Shown one piece after another: positions 44,883-56,046 of a DNA stretch of 64,000 bases (its first letter is position 1; the number at the start of each line of letters is the position of its first letter). Under the pieces are notes generated by a model. It made no database searches. It was not told the origin of the DNA and was given only the letters and a program-made list of their open reading frames with translations. The stretch is from Ottelia alismoides (Eukaryota; Streptophyta; Magnoliopsida; Alismatales; Hydrocharitaceae): assembly GCA_037367405.1 (NCBI GenBank), contig JAZKJV010010610.1, positions 186,001 to 250,000 on the forward strand, written 5' to 3'. The position numbers and the translations under genes are program-made.

Positions 44883-45232
44883 TGTCAGTTTGGTGAAAGG
44901 TCACATCTGACCTTCTTGATGGTGGTGCAGAGGAAACTGATGGTAGGTCTGGATGTTTTGAAACCCCGGTGACTTTTAGGGGTTTTGTCTGAATGGTGGT
45001 TGTAGTCTGCTTTGGTGTTATGCTATGTTTTTTTGGTCTTGTTGGAAGGTGTGGGGATGTGGTCTCTGTAAGGTTTTGCCTGTATCTCTATTTAGCGGAG
45101 TTTGTTCTGTTGAAGGTGGTATCGAGGTGCTGTTAACGAATTTTTTGTAATCCCCTGGAAAGGCACCTTTGTAATGTCTCTAGTTGTTGGAATAAAGCAG
45201 CTACCTGGGCTGCCCAAACCAGGCATAAAAAT
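44883..45232 (+). other. L1 3' UTR
   Basis: Non-coding G/T-rich 3' UTR with TTTTTTGTAATCCCCTGG and AATAAAGCAGCTACCTGGGC near the end; AATAAA at about 45,191 can serve as a poly-A signal. The end GGCATAAAA meets the right target repeat. Confidence 0.7.
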
Positions 45233-45242
45233 ATGTACAATA

Positions 45243-48024
45243 ACATGTATACTATATAAGACATCAATTCATGTTAACCAGAAATTTAAAAGAAGATAAT
45301 CTAATATAGATTAGAATCTAAAATTTCTCATGAACTAAGATAATCAATACCAAAGGGCTTGTCTTGGATCCAAATTGATAGATTACTAATACTTACTAAC
45401 TAGAAATTCGATTACTTACTCGTGTCAGATTTGTATCCTTGTGTGTCAATCCATGGAGCGCCTATATAAAATCTTGAACTAATCAATCTATAAAGCTTGT
45501 GAAGTCAAAAACTACCTTTTGAGCTCCTTGCCTCATAAAAACAAGTAGTGAAATAAAGCAACAAGGTTGATATTGATGATTTGGTATTGACATCGACATG
45601 ATATCAATATTATCAATCAAAATGGTGGAAAGTTTGCACTAAATGCATCAACCTTTGTCGATATCGATGTTATAAGATGATATATCATTAATATACCATC
45701 CGATATTGGTCGATATCAATATCCTATATGATCAATGTATCGTTACCTTACTGTATGGATATGTAGTGGATTTGTCGATGATATATCGGGATATATCAAT
45801 CCATGAAAGAAGGTGTCCATGTTTTAGTGTCCCAAGCGGTTGTCATCATGGATTATTGGTCTTGTAAACTTTGTTTTTGCAAAGTTAATTGTGAAGACTT
45901 TTAAGATGTAAACTGACGATAGGCTTGAGAAAAGCACTAGCTTTATGGAGGACCTCACCAACCTTCGAGAGGTTTTTTAGACTATTCAAGTTGATGTTGA
46001 TCCCCTAAAAGTGCACATACAGAGTATCATAGGGAAAATTCATAGGGTTCCTACTCTAAATAAAGAATCGAGGTAAATCATGATGAAATATATGCCATCA
46101 TGCATATTTAGTTATTGATCACCCTTACGAGCATCAAGAGTATGGTTGGAAAATTTGTGGCCCTAGAATGATTCCTATCGGTATCCTTGAATAGATGCCT
46201 AGGGTCTATAACATTACATGTTATACTAAGGAATGTAAACAAGAACTAGACGAATTTAAGTATCACGTATAAAGCCCTAGTAATGTCTCATCGAAGAAGG
46301 CATAATCCTGTATGTATCTACCTAGTAACCTCTAAGAATATTGTAAACTCGACTTAAAGAAGTTAACATTGGCATTTGTAACCATTACTCAAAAACTATG
46401 TCCATATCTTCAAACACGCTCTATCATAGTCATGACATATACATTTAAAGTAAATTTTATAAAAACCATCAACCTTAGGGGGATACTTGAGATGGTCCCT
46501 AAACACCACTCAAAGGATGTTTCATGAACCTCACGTGTATATTGACAAAATTATCCACTGTACTTCTGCCAAGAGCCAATTAACTCCCCAGGAGAAGTTG
46601 TGAGAAAAGTAATCGCGCATTACTACCCGCAGATTGAAAAGTCAACTCTGTAATATACATAATATCGATAACAAAACCTGGTAAACTACTCTATGTTGGG
46701 ATTATGCATACTTTTGTCACCGCCTTTTCTCTTGTAATTGACGGTGATCCCTCCACCCGAATGGAGTTTCTCATCACATCACCCTATCCCAATCTCATTC
46801 ATCTTTCTTCAATACTATACCCCCATGGAGACCTCCACCCCACCTTCACACTGTAAGCCCCCCCCTCCATTAACTACCTAGCTAGGATCTCAAGCTACCT
46901 TGCTGCAAACCCCTTCCTGAAGGACCCCCGCTTAGTCGTTGTTGTCACCCAATTCCATACATCCTTTTCCATCTAAACATGATGTGCCTCAATTGCCACC
47001 AAGCTCCCTTGTGCAAGAAATGTTCGCCGAACTTCCCCCTTAACATCAAAACTTCCATCAATGACCTACATGTGTTAGCCTTCATGCCCCTCAAGCCCTC
47101 CCTAATATGCAACGCATGTTGACTAGGAGAAATCTCGAGCCCTGAAAAATTAGAAAGCCTTGTTCCTAGTACAGGTCCAAACATCGATCCAGAAGGCCCC
47201 TTTCCCCAAATTCAACCACCTAAGTCTGGTCATATTGTGCTATTACACCCACAATCATGGACCCCCCCCCCCCTTCTCAATTGTAATCACATAAATGGAT
47301 CACGCCATAACAACTACTTCTGACAAAAAAACTTTCCATAGATCTGGATTTTGGCCACCCAATTGATATCCGTCAACATCCATGGAGGGAGGCCCTCCAC
47401 CAAGTCATCTCAAAAATCTCTCCATCCTTACCGTTGCCATCCCCCAACCATAGCAGATGCTCCTCCTTCCCTGTGACCAAAATGGCAAGAAGCATATGTA
47501 GATGTTCCTCCATCTCCTTGACCAAAATGGCAAGGGACATGTTCAATGGCCACCCCTCACCTACCCCTTTCTAACCCATACAAAGTCAACCTCACCCCTT
47601 GCTCCCTTGATCTCAAACACTATGCACGACTCAAAAACCCACGAGCCATCACCCTCGAAGATCCAAGGGCGGTTCTCATTCACCATCGTGCTTGTCGCCT
47701 CCCACCATCACCACCATAATCAGTTGCCATTGCCACCCAATGTCTACCATTATCATCAAGACAACCATTAAAGTGACCCCACCTCCCACCACATCAGTCT
47801 TCATTGGCCACTCCTTTCGCTACCATCACCACCTACAAACGAACTATTGATGCATCCATGTTCAAGATGCCCAACAAGATCATTACTTGAACTTCATCGA
47901 AGGAGGGTACAACTCAAGCACCTCCTTGTATCTAAGTTCCAGTGGGACCCCCAAGTCCACCTACATTATTGCCCATATGACTACGATAACTCTTCCAATT
48001 TCTCATAAACATCATCATCGCAAT
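45243..48024. other. Intergenic DNA, with an ATATCG-rich patch and a C12 run
   Basis: No gene recognised. The patch 45,560-45,810 is dense in TCGATATC/GATATATC words, like the MITE at 61,955-62,159, but I cannot define its ends. A run of about 12 cytosines lies near 47,262. The sequence from 46,750 to 47,950 is C-rich and could be a decayed gene or element, but gives no motif. Confidence 0.45.
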
Positions 48025-48278
48025 CAATGTTGTAGTTAACCGATTTTTGCTTAGAGATACCATATTCTTTTATGTTATATTTTTAAAAGCAAACTTAATC
48101 TAAGATGCTTAATATTTTATGTAAATTTATAAGAATATATATAATAATTTATAGATATAAAATAATTAATAATACAAAACCGACTAATGACATACTAAAT
48201 CCGACTAGTCCCCTGACTTTCGATTAATCCTTAGTGATCTGACCGATCGAGTACTGACTACTTAATTTTACAATATTG
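48025..48278 (-). mobile_element. Short hAT derivative (MITE)
   Basis: 254-bp non-coding element. Read on the minus strand it starts CAATATTGTAAAATTAAGTA then GTCAGTACTCGATCGG and TTAATCGAAAGTCAGGGGAC, following the left end of the full hAT at 6,127-6,250 (GTCAGTACTCGGTCGG, TTAATCGGCAGTCGGGAG) and its AT-rich continuation. The other end, CAATGTTGTAGTTAACCGA, is a weak inverted partner. An 8-bp duplication is not convincing (ATCGCAAT against ACCGATGT). A probable internal-deletion derivative of the same hAT family. Confidence 0.68.
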
Positions 48279-49408
48279 ACCGATGTGGAAGATAAATTAA
48301 GAATGAATGGAATACCTTATTCAAAGGATATGAGGTTTAGTCTATAGAGTGAAACCGTAGAGATCAAAAAGTGATAATTACATAATCGGTTACAACTTCG
48401 TAAAGAGAATAAGTAGAAGATAATCAAATAACAAATAGTTCTAACAATCGCTATTGCCTACATCCATAGAACCGGAAAGTCCCCATAAATAGTTTTCTGC
48501 CGGTTTGTTCAAGTTTCCTCAACAAAAGGATAGATGGAGACACCAAAGACACGTAAAAAATCATCCTCGGTGATGTAAAAAAATCAACCAAACTTTGGCC
48601 AATTTTCAACATAGACAATGGTGTTATCACTGCCTTCTCCACCAAACTTGACCCTATGAACCTCCTACATGACAACTGATCTGAGTTTCTTCCTTGCTTC
48701 CTAACATGAGGGCTTATTAGTAGTGTTATTGCATTTATCAGCATGACGCCTGACAGTGGCCGACCCCAACACGACACCAAACTAGATCATTGTCCCTCCA
48801 ATTGTTTTCCTCCATAAGGTGGCCCACCCTATCACCGCTTACATCCATTCTTGCCTCCATCAATTCGGAACTCTCCTGGAGTTATAGTACGTGATATTAT
48901 TCCAAATACAAATTACTAAGACAATGTCTCACATTCCCATATAACAGATGAGAGTGAGATGAGTCGATGTCACACCTAAGGTATCAACATAATAATAATA
49001 TTAGCAGCAAGAGAATGACCACATTGAATCCTTTAAAAACTTATAAAATCAAATTGGCGTCGATGGAACTTCAAAGTTCAATTCCCCGCATATTTTGACT
49101 TCAATTCAGGCATGCTTGAGAAAATTTGATTCACCTAGTTTGAAAGGAAGCACCAATATATGTAATAGATATATCATTTATACTTAAATTTGCAAAATGA
49201 TCTTGAATCCATGTATAGAACGGAGTTTAACTCTTTTTTTTGTTACAACATAAGTGGAAGGAAATTATCTGATGTGAATATGACAGGAGATTGGTATCCT
49301 ATTTAAGGAAACCCTTCAATTCCATGATATGTACCAACATTTGTTCTCTCACATCGTATGACACGAGAAAAAGGTAAAATTGTTTGGGAGTGAAGAACCT
49401 TGTGTGAT
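48279..49408. other. No supported gene
   Basis: A 109-codon minus-strand frame (48,451-48,780) has hydrophobic stretches but resembles nothing I know. The remainder is AT-rich spacer and possibly the 3' flank of the exon at 49,409. Confidence 0.4.
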
Positions 49409-49577
49409 CTACAATGGTTGGAGCTCCTGCTCTGGAACTGGAGCATCAACAGGTCTGTACATACCAAATCTCTGTCTACGTTTCCAGAAGTACCATCCCA
49501 AGAATGTTCCTAGACTAAGCACCACAGTTGCAGTAACACCTAAAGTAATGATAATGCTGTGCTGTTGCAACCAAGTC
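49409..49577 (-). CDS. Possible last exon of a host membrane protein
   Basis: On the minus strand a good 3' splice site (pyrimidine-rich, ending TTTTGCAG) precedes an open frame that begins TWLQQHSIIITLGVTATV. It has a single transmembrane helix of about 20 residues, then a positively charged stop-transfer stretch WKRRQRFG and a short tail MYRPVDAPVPEQELQPL before TAG at 49,409. The layout is that of a type I membrane protein's C-terminal exon (helix, basic residues, acidic tail). I do not recognise the family. Upstream exons, which would lie to the right, were not identified. It is the only stretch in the window that looks like host coding sequence. Confidence 0.4.
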
Positions 49578-49702
49578 CTGCAAAATCGAGGAAAATAATG
49601 GAAGATTAATTCATTCTGAACATGGAAGAAAGTATTACAAGATGCCGTTCCTGATGTCATATGCACAACATTAAAAACAACTGGGAACCCTCCTGTAAGC
49701 AT

Positions 49703-50731
49703 TAAGCGAGAAAATCACGAACAAAAGTGCAACAGATATAAGCTTACATATCTACCCTTCCATCTGCGCATGGAATGAATTTATTACTAACTTGCAAATA
49801 GGAGATATATCTGTCAGAAATTTTAGAAATATAAAAGAGATTATGCAGAAACTTTTTTCATAATACATAGAAAGATGCAAAGGGTGATTTCTTTCATAGT
49901 GAACCCCCAAGAGTAACAGAAGGGTCGCTACTTGGAGTTTATGGCGGGTCTATTATTTATAAACTACCAGCTGAAAAAATGATAAAACAGCATGTTTAGG
50001 AACTGAAACAGCACCAAGATTTAGGTAATAGACCACCATTTATCTCTATGTCCGCTTCCTCGGCCCAATACATAAAATATGGGCATGGCAATCTTCCTGA
50101 CTGCAACATCTGTGGCATTGGTGAATGCTCAGGCATTTTTAACCAACAGATTCATGATTGCAGTGCAAAGACTATCTTCAACATGCTGCAATGTTTACAG
50201 AGAACTTTGCAACAATTCCGAGAACTTTTTTTTTAAAGGAAATTCTATGAGAATAATTCTATCAATAACAATCAAAATTATAAAAAGGACATGATTGATT
50301 CACAATTACAATATAAGGATAAGTTTTAGGAAAGCTTACAAAAATAAAAGTCTGTATGCAGTTATTTGTAAGGATGGTATCTTAATATCCTCAGATAGTC
50401 ACAAATGTGACAACTGAAAGCGTCTGCGAATGCGGAATATTATAGAAAGGTGATGCACCAGCCATCAATCCTTCAAGTTGTAGAAACAACCTACCACGAA
50501 CTCCTTTGTGAGTTTATGTCATGTCCTTGTGATGCAAACTAGATTTTTGGTGGAAGAAACTTGAGGTAGAGCGTAAGTAGAAAAACACACCTGTTGCAAG
50601 GGGTTTCGGAGAAGAAACACAAAAATGAGTGATGTTTACAATAAGATGCACCTTCAACATGTATAGGATAGAAGTAATCTCACTTAAGAAAGATCTCGGA
50701 GAAGAACGGAAATGAGCGAGGGACACCCAAT
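49703..50731. other. No supported gene; possible intronic sequence
   Basis: If the exon at 49,409-49,577 is real, part of this stretch would be its upstream intron. Frames such as 50,048-50,236 are short and unsupported. Confidence 0.35.
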
Positions 50732-51462
50732 CTCTTCTCCTCATCGCAAAGAAATCCATTTGTGTTTGTTCGGCTCATTCTTATAAGTAATTAAATGTCC
50801 CCCATCTTCTTAAGGAGAGTATTTACAAAAGGTCATAGGTCGTTACAAAATGATTTTCCCTCTTCATTTCTATCCCCGAAGTCATGGCCTCCATGAACAC
50901 TAGCGTACCCTGAAGCATCCTTTACAACATTTCCATTAAGATCTCCACTTAGGCAAAACATCTCTCTTTGTGGATTCCTTGCATAATCTTATCCAAATCC
51001 TCCTAAAAAGCTTGTTTAATCATTTCCTCTGAACCAATATGTGGTGCATAAACTGAGATTATATTCACAACTTCTTCTTTCAAGATTTAGCAAAATAATC
51101 TGATACTCAGATCTTTGCACCTCAACCACACTATCTTTCAAATCTGTATGAACAACCACTCCAACACCATTATACCCCTTCTATTCTTGAATACCATAAT
51201 TTAATGTGTCTGCTCGGTCTCCCTTGCTTTCTCTCCAACCTATTTTGTCTCTTTGAGACATAGTATCTGAATCTTCCTTCTTTCCATTGTATTAGTTATC
51301 TCCATTGATTTATCAGTCTCTGTGTTGAAAAGATCAAATTGTATTGAAGCAAATTCCTAAATAATGTTCTCAATTGATAACAATATTCGAGAATGTCTCC
51401 GACTATTTGACATTGGTTGTTGGCTCCTAATGCAACCGTCCTCATTTACCCGATCGATGGAA
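50732..51462 (-). mobile_element. RTE LINE, 5' end and endonuclease part
   Basis: Minus-strand RTE piece beginning with a 5' UTR (GGTTGCATTAGG, then ATTGTTATCAATTGAGAACA near 51,380) and running through the endonuclease (MERRKIQILC-like start near 51,290, DLNGNV, GYASVHGGHDFGDRNEEGK, LITYKNEP, MDFFAMRRRDW) to a break at about 50,732. The same 5' UTR is seen at 56,047 on the plus strand. Frameshifted and dead. Confidence 0.78.
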
Positions 51463-52460
51463 TAACAACAACAACAAATCCTTTTACACCATTAAGTAGG
51501 ATTGGCTACATGGATTTATGCCTACGTTCAGATCTATTTTGGATCATTCTCAAGCTTAAATCCAAATTACTAAGATCCCTTTGGATAGTCTCATTCCAAC
51601 TCTTCTTAGGCCTTCATCGCCCTCTCTTAACTAGTTCAACATCCCAAATCTCGCATCTTCTAATTAGTGCATCAACCAACCTCCTTTGCAAATGGCCAAA
51701 CAATCTTAAGTTGTTTTCTCTCTTCTTATTCTCTATCGGAATTACACCAATTTTCCTTCTGATCGAATCATTCTGAATCTGATCTTTTTGCGTATAACCA
51801 CACATCCACCTTAGCATTTTCATTTCTGTTAATGTTATTCTCTATACATGTCTATGGTTCACAAGCCAATATTTGGATCCATAGAGCACATCATGTCTCA
51901 CGATGACTTCGTAATAATTTCTTCTGACTTTTAAAGGGCTTTTATTGTCACAAAGAACAATAGAGGCTCCTCTCCACTTAGTCAACCTACATTCAGTCTA
52001 TGAGTAACATCATCAATTTTTCCATCATGTTGCAAAATAGATCCCATGTATCTATCGTCTCCAATCTTCACCTTGAATCCTTCACTATTGTTTCCATCAA
52101 ATGTGCACTTCATATATTTAGTATTAACCCTACTTATATGAAATCATTTATTCTCTAAGACATGTCTCCAAACCTCCAGCTTCTCATTACTCCATCTATT
52201 GTCTCATCAATCAACACAATATCATCAACGAACAACACACACTACGATATCTCATCATGAATGTGACTAGTCAGCCCATCCATAATAAAAAATAAAAAAG
52301 AATCGACTCAAAGATGAACCTTGATGCAAATCGATGCGGATGTTAAAATAATCAGTCTTTCAATATTATATCTTACACAAGAAGAAACCCCACCAAACAT
52401 ATCCTTTATAAGGTTAATGCATAGGACATGTACTTGCCTCTTCTCCGAAAGGCCTAAAAA
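51463..52460 (-). mobile_element. RTE LINE, reverse-transcriptase part and 3' tail
   Basis: Minus-strand RTE piece. From the right: YINLIKDM-like residues, LHQGSSLSRF, an RT box reading LFVDDIVLIDET (about 52,215), RYMGSILQ, then MKMLRWMCGYTQKDQIQNDS and LRLFGHLQRRLVDALIRRCE (51,614-51,823), ending in the tail (TTG)n at 51,466-51,479. It is followed without spacer by the 5' end of the piece at 50,732-51,462. Confidence 0.8.
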
Positions 52461-52600
52461 GTGTTGGAATGATACTATCCGAAGAGATCTTAGTTATTTT
52501 GATTTAAGCCCAAGAATGACTCAAAATATATCTGAATGGAGGCAAAAAATCCATGTAGTGAACCCTACTTAATTTAGGAAAAGGCTTTATTGTTGCTAAG
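52461..52600 (+). mobile_element. RTE LINE 3' tail fragment, opposite orientation
   Basis: Plus-strand fragment with CWNDTIRRDLSYFDLSPRMT, SEWRQKIHV and the terminal AAAAGGCTTTATTGTTG. It abuts the minus-strand RTE piece on its left. Confidence 0.75.
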
Positions 52601-54017
52601 ACTGGTATAATCACCCATAACCCCTTTATATAAGAGGTTTGAGATTATAAAATAAAAAAAACTGAATTTAACTCCTAAAATATCGTGAAGCTAATAGATA
52701 TCACATGCGACCCCTATATTTAAAATTCAAAATACTCAAAATGGATAAATATTAACAACTAACCTAGCCTTAATCTCAATTAATGAATCTAATTGTATGG
52801 ACACAAAAAAACCTAGTTTGGACAAAACTGACAGATGACAATCCCTAATTTTACCGCAATTTTGACCACGGGAAGGAGACGGGGGCGAGTGCGGCAAGGC
52901 CAAGGAGAGGGCCCAACTGCAATGGAGAGCGCATGAGGAAGAAAGCAAGAATAAGGGCCACCAACTATGAGGAGAAGAAAATATGGAAAGATACTAGGCC
53001 CACTACTCAAGGAGAGGTGATGTTGGAGGAAGGTTAGACGTCTATGACTCATCGAAAATGTGCACTACATTGTTTCAGATGTGGGATGCATGGTCGATGG
53101 GCTTCGTGTTGTTCATTGTTTACTCCTTGTTCGGGTATGGATTTAAGGAGTTCATAACTCACACATCACGGGAACATAGGAAATGCAAATCAAATTTGCA
53201 TACCGATACAATGTATAACAAAAAAATTGATGTGAAACCACGTGGTTTAGGAAAAGATTCCCTAAACCATTTCACATATCCACACGAGCATTAGGGTTTA
53301 CTATTGAAGCGTGAATCTCTAAAACAAGAAACTTCCGAATCAAGTCTGATCCGATGATACTTCTCTCGTGAACGTGACAATGACTCGCGTTACTTATGCG
53401 AACTGGATATATACTTCTTCAAGTAGTCCATGCAAAATAGATATAAAGTAGATCTCTATCACATGATTTCGTCGTACAAAATCGAGTCCTTTACGTACAC
53501 GAAGCACGGAAAATAAGGTGCACTTCTTTCGCGATGGGCCAAGCCAATGAGGAGGAAATGGAGACAAGATAGTGGAAGGTCAAGAATTGAGATGGGAGAG
53601 AGGGCGACGGTCAAAAGAGAGTTGTTCACTCTTTTTTTTCTCAACTTTGAAGGCTACAATATGGCTCTCACAGAATTGGAGAAGAATGTGTATAATAAGA
53701 GGTCAAACCTCTTCTTATATAGCCATGGTGGACGGCCATGGAGAGTCCAACTCTCCATGGGCAAGTCCACTCATGTGGACTCTTGGATGTAATTTGGATG
53801 GCTACAATGAAATCCATAACCATCAAGTAATATGCCAAAATTTAACCAAGATTATCCACATAGACTCCATGGTGGACCTCTACCTTGAGATTATCCTCTT
53901 ATTTTACAATTCCGATAAAGGAAATTGATATTATAATTTAATTATAAAAGAAATTACCAATATCCTTATTGGAAAATTTACTAAAACAACCTTCCGATTT
54001 ATGAATCAGTTCATAAG
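52601..54017. other. Unassigned; possible decayed LTR
   Basis: No gene motif. CTTCTTATATAGCCATGG near 53,710 and the surrounding short inverted words (CCATGG, GAGAGTCCAACTCTCC) resemble the promoter part of a decayed solo LTR, but I cannot find its ends. Confidence 0.35.
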
Positions 54018-54380
54018 TCCGATACAAAATGTAAATCCAATTTATATTTATATATATTATGTAAATTATATTCGCATGTGCCTTCAAAATTATATATGAA
54101 TCATATAAATATTAATTATTATGAATCAATATTCATATAATTAATAACCAATAATATGAATCACATTAACATAAACACCTGATAGTTATATTTATGGGTC
54201 TGATACAAAATGTAAATCCAATTTATATTTATATATATTATGTGAATTACATTTGCATGTGCCTTCAAAATTATATATGAATCATATTCATATAAATATT
54301 CATTATTATGAATCAATGTTCATATAATTAATAACCAATAATATGAATCACATTAACATAAACATTTGATAGTTATATCT
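54018..54380. repeat. Tandem duplication of an AT-rich unit of about 180 bp
   Basis: The units at about 54,018-54,197 and 54,198-54,380 both start GATACAAAATGTAAATCCAA and share GCATGTGCCTTCAAAATTAT and ATCACATTAACATAAACA. They differ by a few bases and one short insertion. Confidence 0.88.
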
Positions 54381-55111
54381 ATGAAAATAATACATATTAT
54401 CATAATTTTGATATCATAATACAAGATTCAGAAAGTCGGTATGTTGTATTCGTTCGATCAAGCAATCTAAAGCGAGTAAGTGGATAGGTTGAAGTATATG
54501 CAAAAGTATATATGGATTATGTGTTCTGTATTATTTTAATTAAAATGATAAATAAAATAAAATAACAAATTCAAATATTAGAGAATTATGTTTCAAAGGA
54601 ATACAACATATACGAGATATAAAGTATAGACCTTCAAGTACAATGTGATTTCAATCAAAGCTTTTCAAAATAGAGACATATAATTGCATAGAGAAGTGAA
54701 ACGAATTGGAACAAGGATATGCAAACAAAAAAATGAAGTCATTACTAAAGCGATCCTGAAAATGATTTTGGTGAAGAATTTGTTTTCAAAGTAAACTGTA
54801 TTTTCTTCATATTTGCATTTCATCGCATATTTACTTATTCAGGAACTGAAATAGACTAAACTCAATTGGTTAATGATAGGATAACAGATTAACATAAACA
54901 TAACCTGGAAACATTCTATTTGATTTTTGCATTACTAAGATCATCTCCTTCATTTCATTCAGAAATGATGTGAACCGAATCTTAAACTGGGTTCTGAAAA
55001 CAATATGAATACATCGATTTTGAAGAGAAAAATGAAGGAAAATAATTTCAACACCTAATAATCTACTCATCATAGCACATTTGATCTCAATCATTACATT
55101 CAAATGTATAA
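54381..55111. other. AT-rich spacer, nothing recognised
   Basis: No reading frame with a recognisable motif and no clear repeat. Confidence 0.5.
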
Positions 55112-55327
55112 ATAAATGGATTCCTTATCTCACTATAATAAGGGTTGGCTACATGGATTCTTGCTCAAATCCATATTGAAAGATTCGATTATTTTTTTCA
55201 TCGGTTGTCGACTACCTAACCAACCCCCACAAGGAGGGATTTGAACCATGGTCTTTTGGGTAGTAGGCACACTGCACTACCACCATACCATTTAAGTGGA
55301 TCCGGTTCACATCAAGTATCTGCTATC
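55112..55327 (-). mobile_element. tRNA-like SINE with a 15-bp target duplication
   Basis: Flanked by a perfect 15-bp direct repeat ACATTCAAATGTATA (55,097-55,111 and 55,328-55,342). Read on the minus strand: an A-box-like TAGTGCAGTGTGCC, a perfect B box GGTTCAAATCC (55,237-55,247), a middle section with GTAGTCGACAACCG, and the tail GAATCCATGTAGCCAACCC followed by TTATAGTGAGA. The body is homologous to 36,411-36,590 and the tail to RTE LINE ends. Non-coding. Confidence 0.87.
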
Positions 55328-55342
55328 ACATTCAAATGTATA

Positions 55343-55644
55343 GATTCAATAAAAAAATCCTTTACCCTCTGACTATTGAGATGGAATTGGATGGAGAAGT
55401 AATCAAAACAAATGGAGAAGCAATATTGAAAGCAATAAAACCAATTATTAGAAGAAAAAATCAATAGCAAGCCATAGAAGTCCATGGTCCAAACCTAGAA
55501 CAAGTGCAAGAGAGAAGAGAGACAAGACTAAGCGAGCATGCGGCGTAGAGAGAGACTGGCTGGAGCTGGAGATCATGTGTGCGGTGACCAGCGAGGGCAG
55601 GTCGGAGCTAGAGAATGCGATGTAGTTTTTGTTTGCACATACAA
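55343..55644. other. Short spacer, nothing recognised
   Basis: A/G-rich sequence before the next RTE piece. No gene seen. Confidence 0.5.
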
Positions 55645-56046
55645 ATGATGATAGATTGATAGTAACTGAAATGAAAATGCTGAGGTGGATGTGTGGTCAT
55701 ACACGAAAAAGATCGGATTTCGGAATGATGAGATCACAACGAAAGTTGGTGTAGCTTCAATAGAAAAAAGATGAGAGAACCGCTTGATATTATTTGACCA
55801 TTTGCAAAGGAGGCTGTTGATGCATTAATAAGAAGACGTGAAAGAAGACGTGAGATTTGGAATGTTGATCCAGTTAAGAGAGGGCGAGGAAGAAACAAGA
55901 AATGTTGGAATGAGACTATCCAAATGGATCATAGTATTTTGAATTTAAGCCCGAGAATGGCCCAAAATAGATAAAAATGGAGGCAAAAAAATATGTAGCC
56001 AACCCTACTTAATGGTGGGAAAAGGCTTTCTTGTTGTTGTTGTTGT
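55645..56046 (+). mobile_element. RTE LINE 3' end
   Basis: Plus-strand C-terminal part (VTEMKMLRWMCGHTRK, VGVASIEKKM, AVDALIRRRE, NVDPVKRGRGRNKKCWNET) and the tail CCCTACTTAATGGTGGG then AAAAGGCTTTCTTGTTGTTG. It is joined directly to an RTE 5' end. Confidence 0.82.

Larger units (their letters stand above)
36656..45232 (+). mobile_element. L1-type LINE, 8.6 kb, with three reading frames
   Basis: A long non-LTR retrotransposon framed by the direct repeat ATGTACAATA (36,646-36,655 and 45,233-45,242), taken as its target-site duplication. Order: 5' UTR, ORF1 (37,304-39,047), ORF2 (39,047-43,099), a spacer, an unrecognised ORF3 (43,584-44,882) and a 3' UTR ending GGCATAAAA with a very short A tail. 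Several stops and frameshifts show that it is inactive. The repeats enclose ORF3, so ORF3 moved with the element. Confidence 0.88.

Noticed and set aside
47262..47274. C12 run as a functional element
   Set aside because: A lone homopolymer, easily an expansion or sequencing effect.
48017..48286. 8-bp target duplication of the short hAT derivative
   Set aside because: ATCGCAAT and ACCGATGT agree at too few positions to be claimed.
53540..53930. Frames of 81 and 118 codons as genes
   Set aside because: They overlap in different frames over a probable LTR-like promoter region and show no family words.
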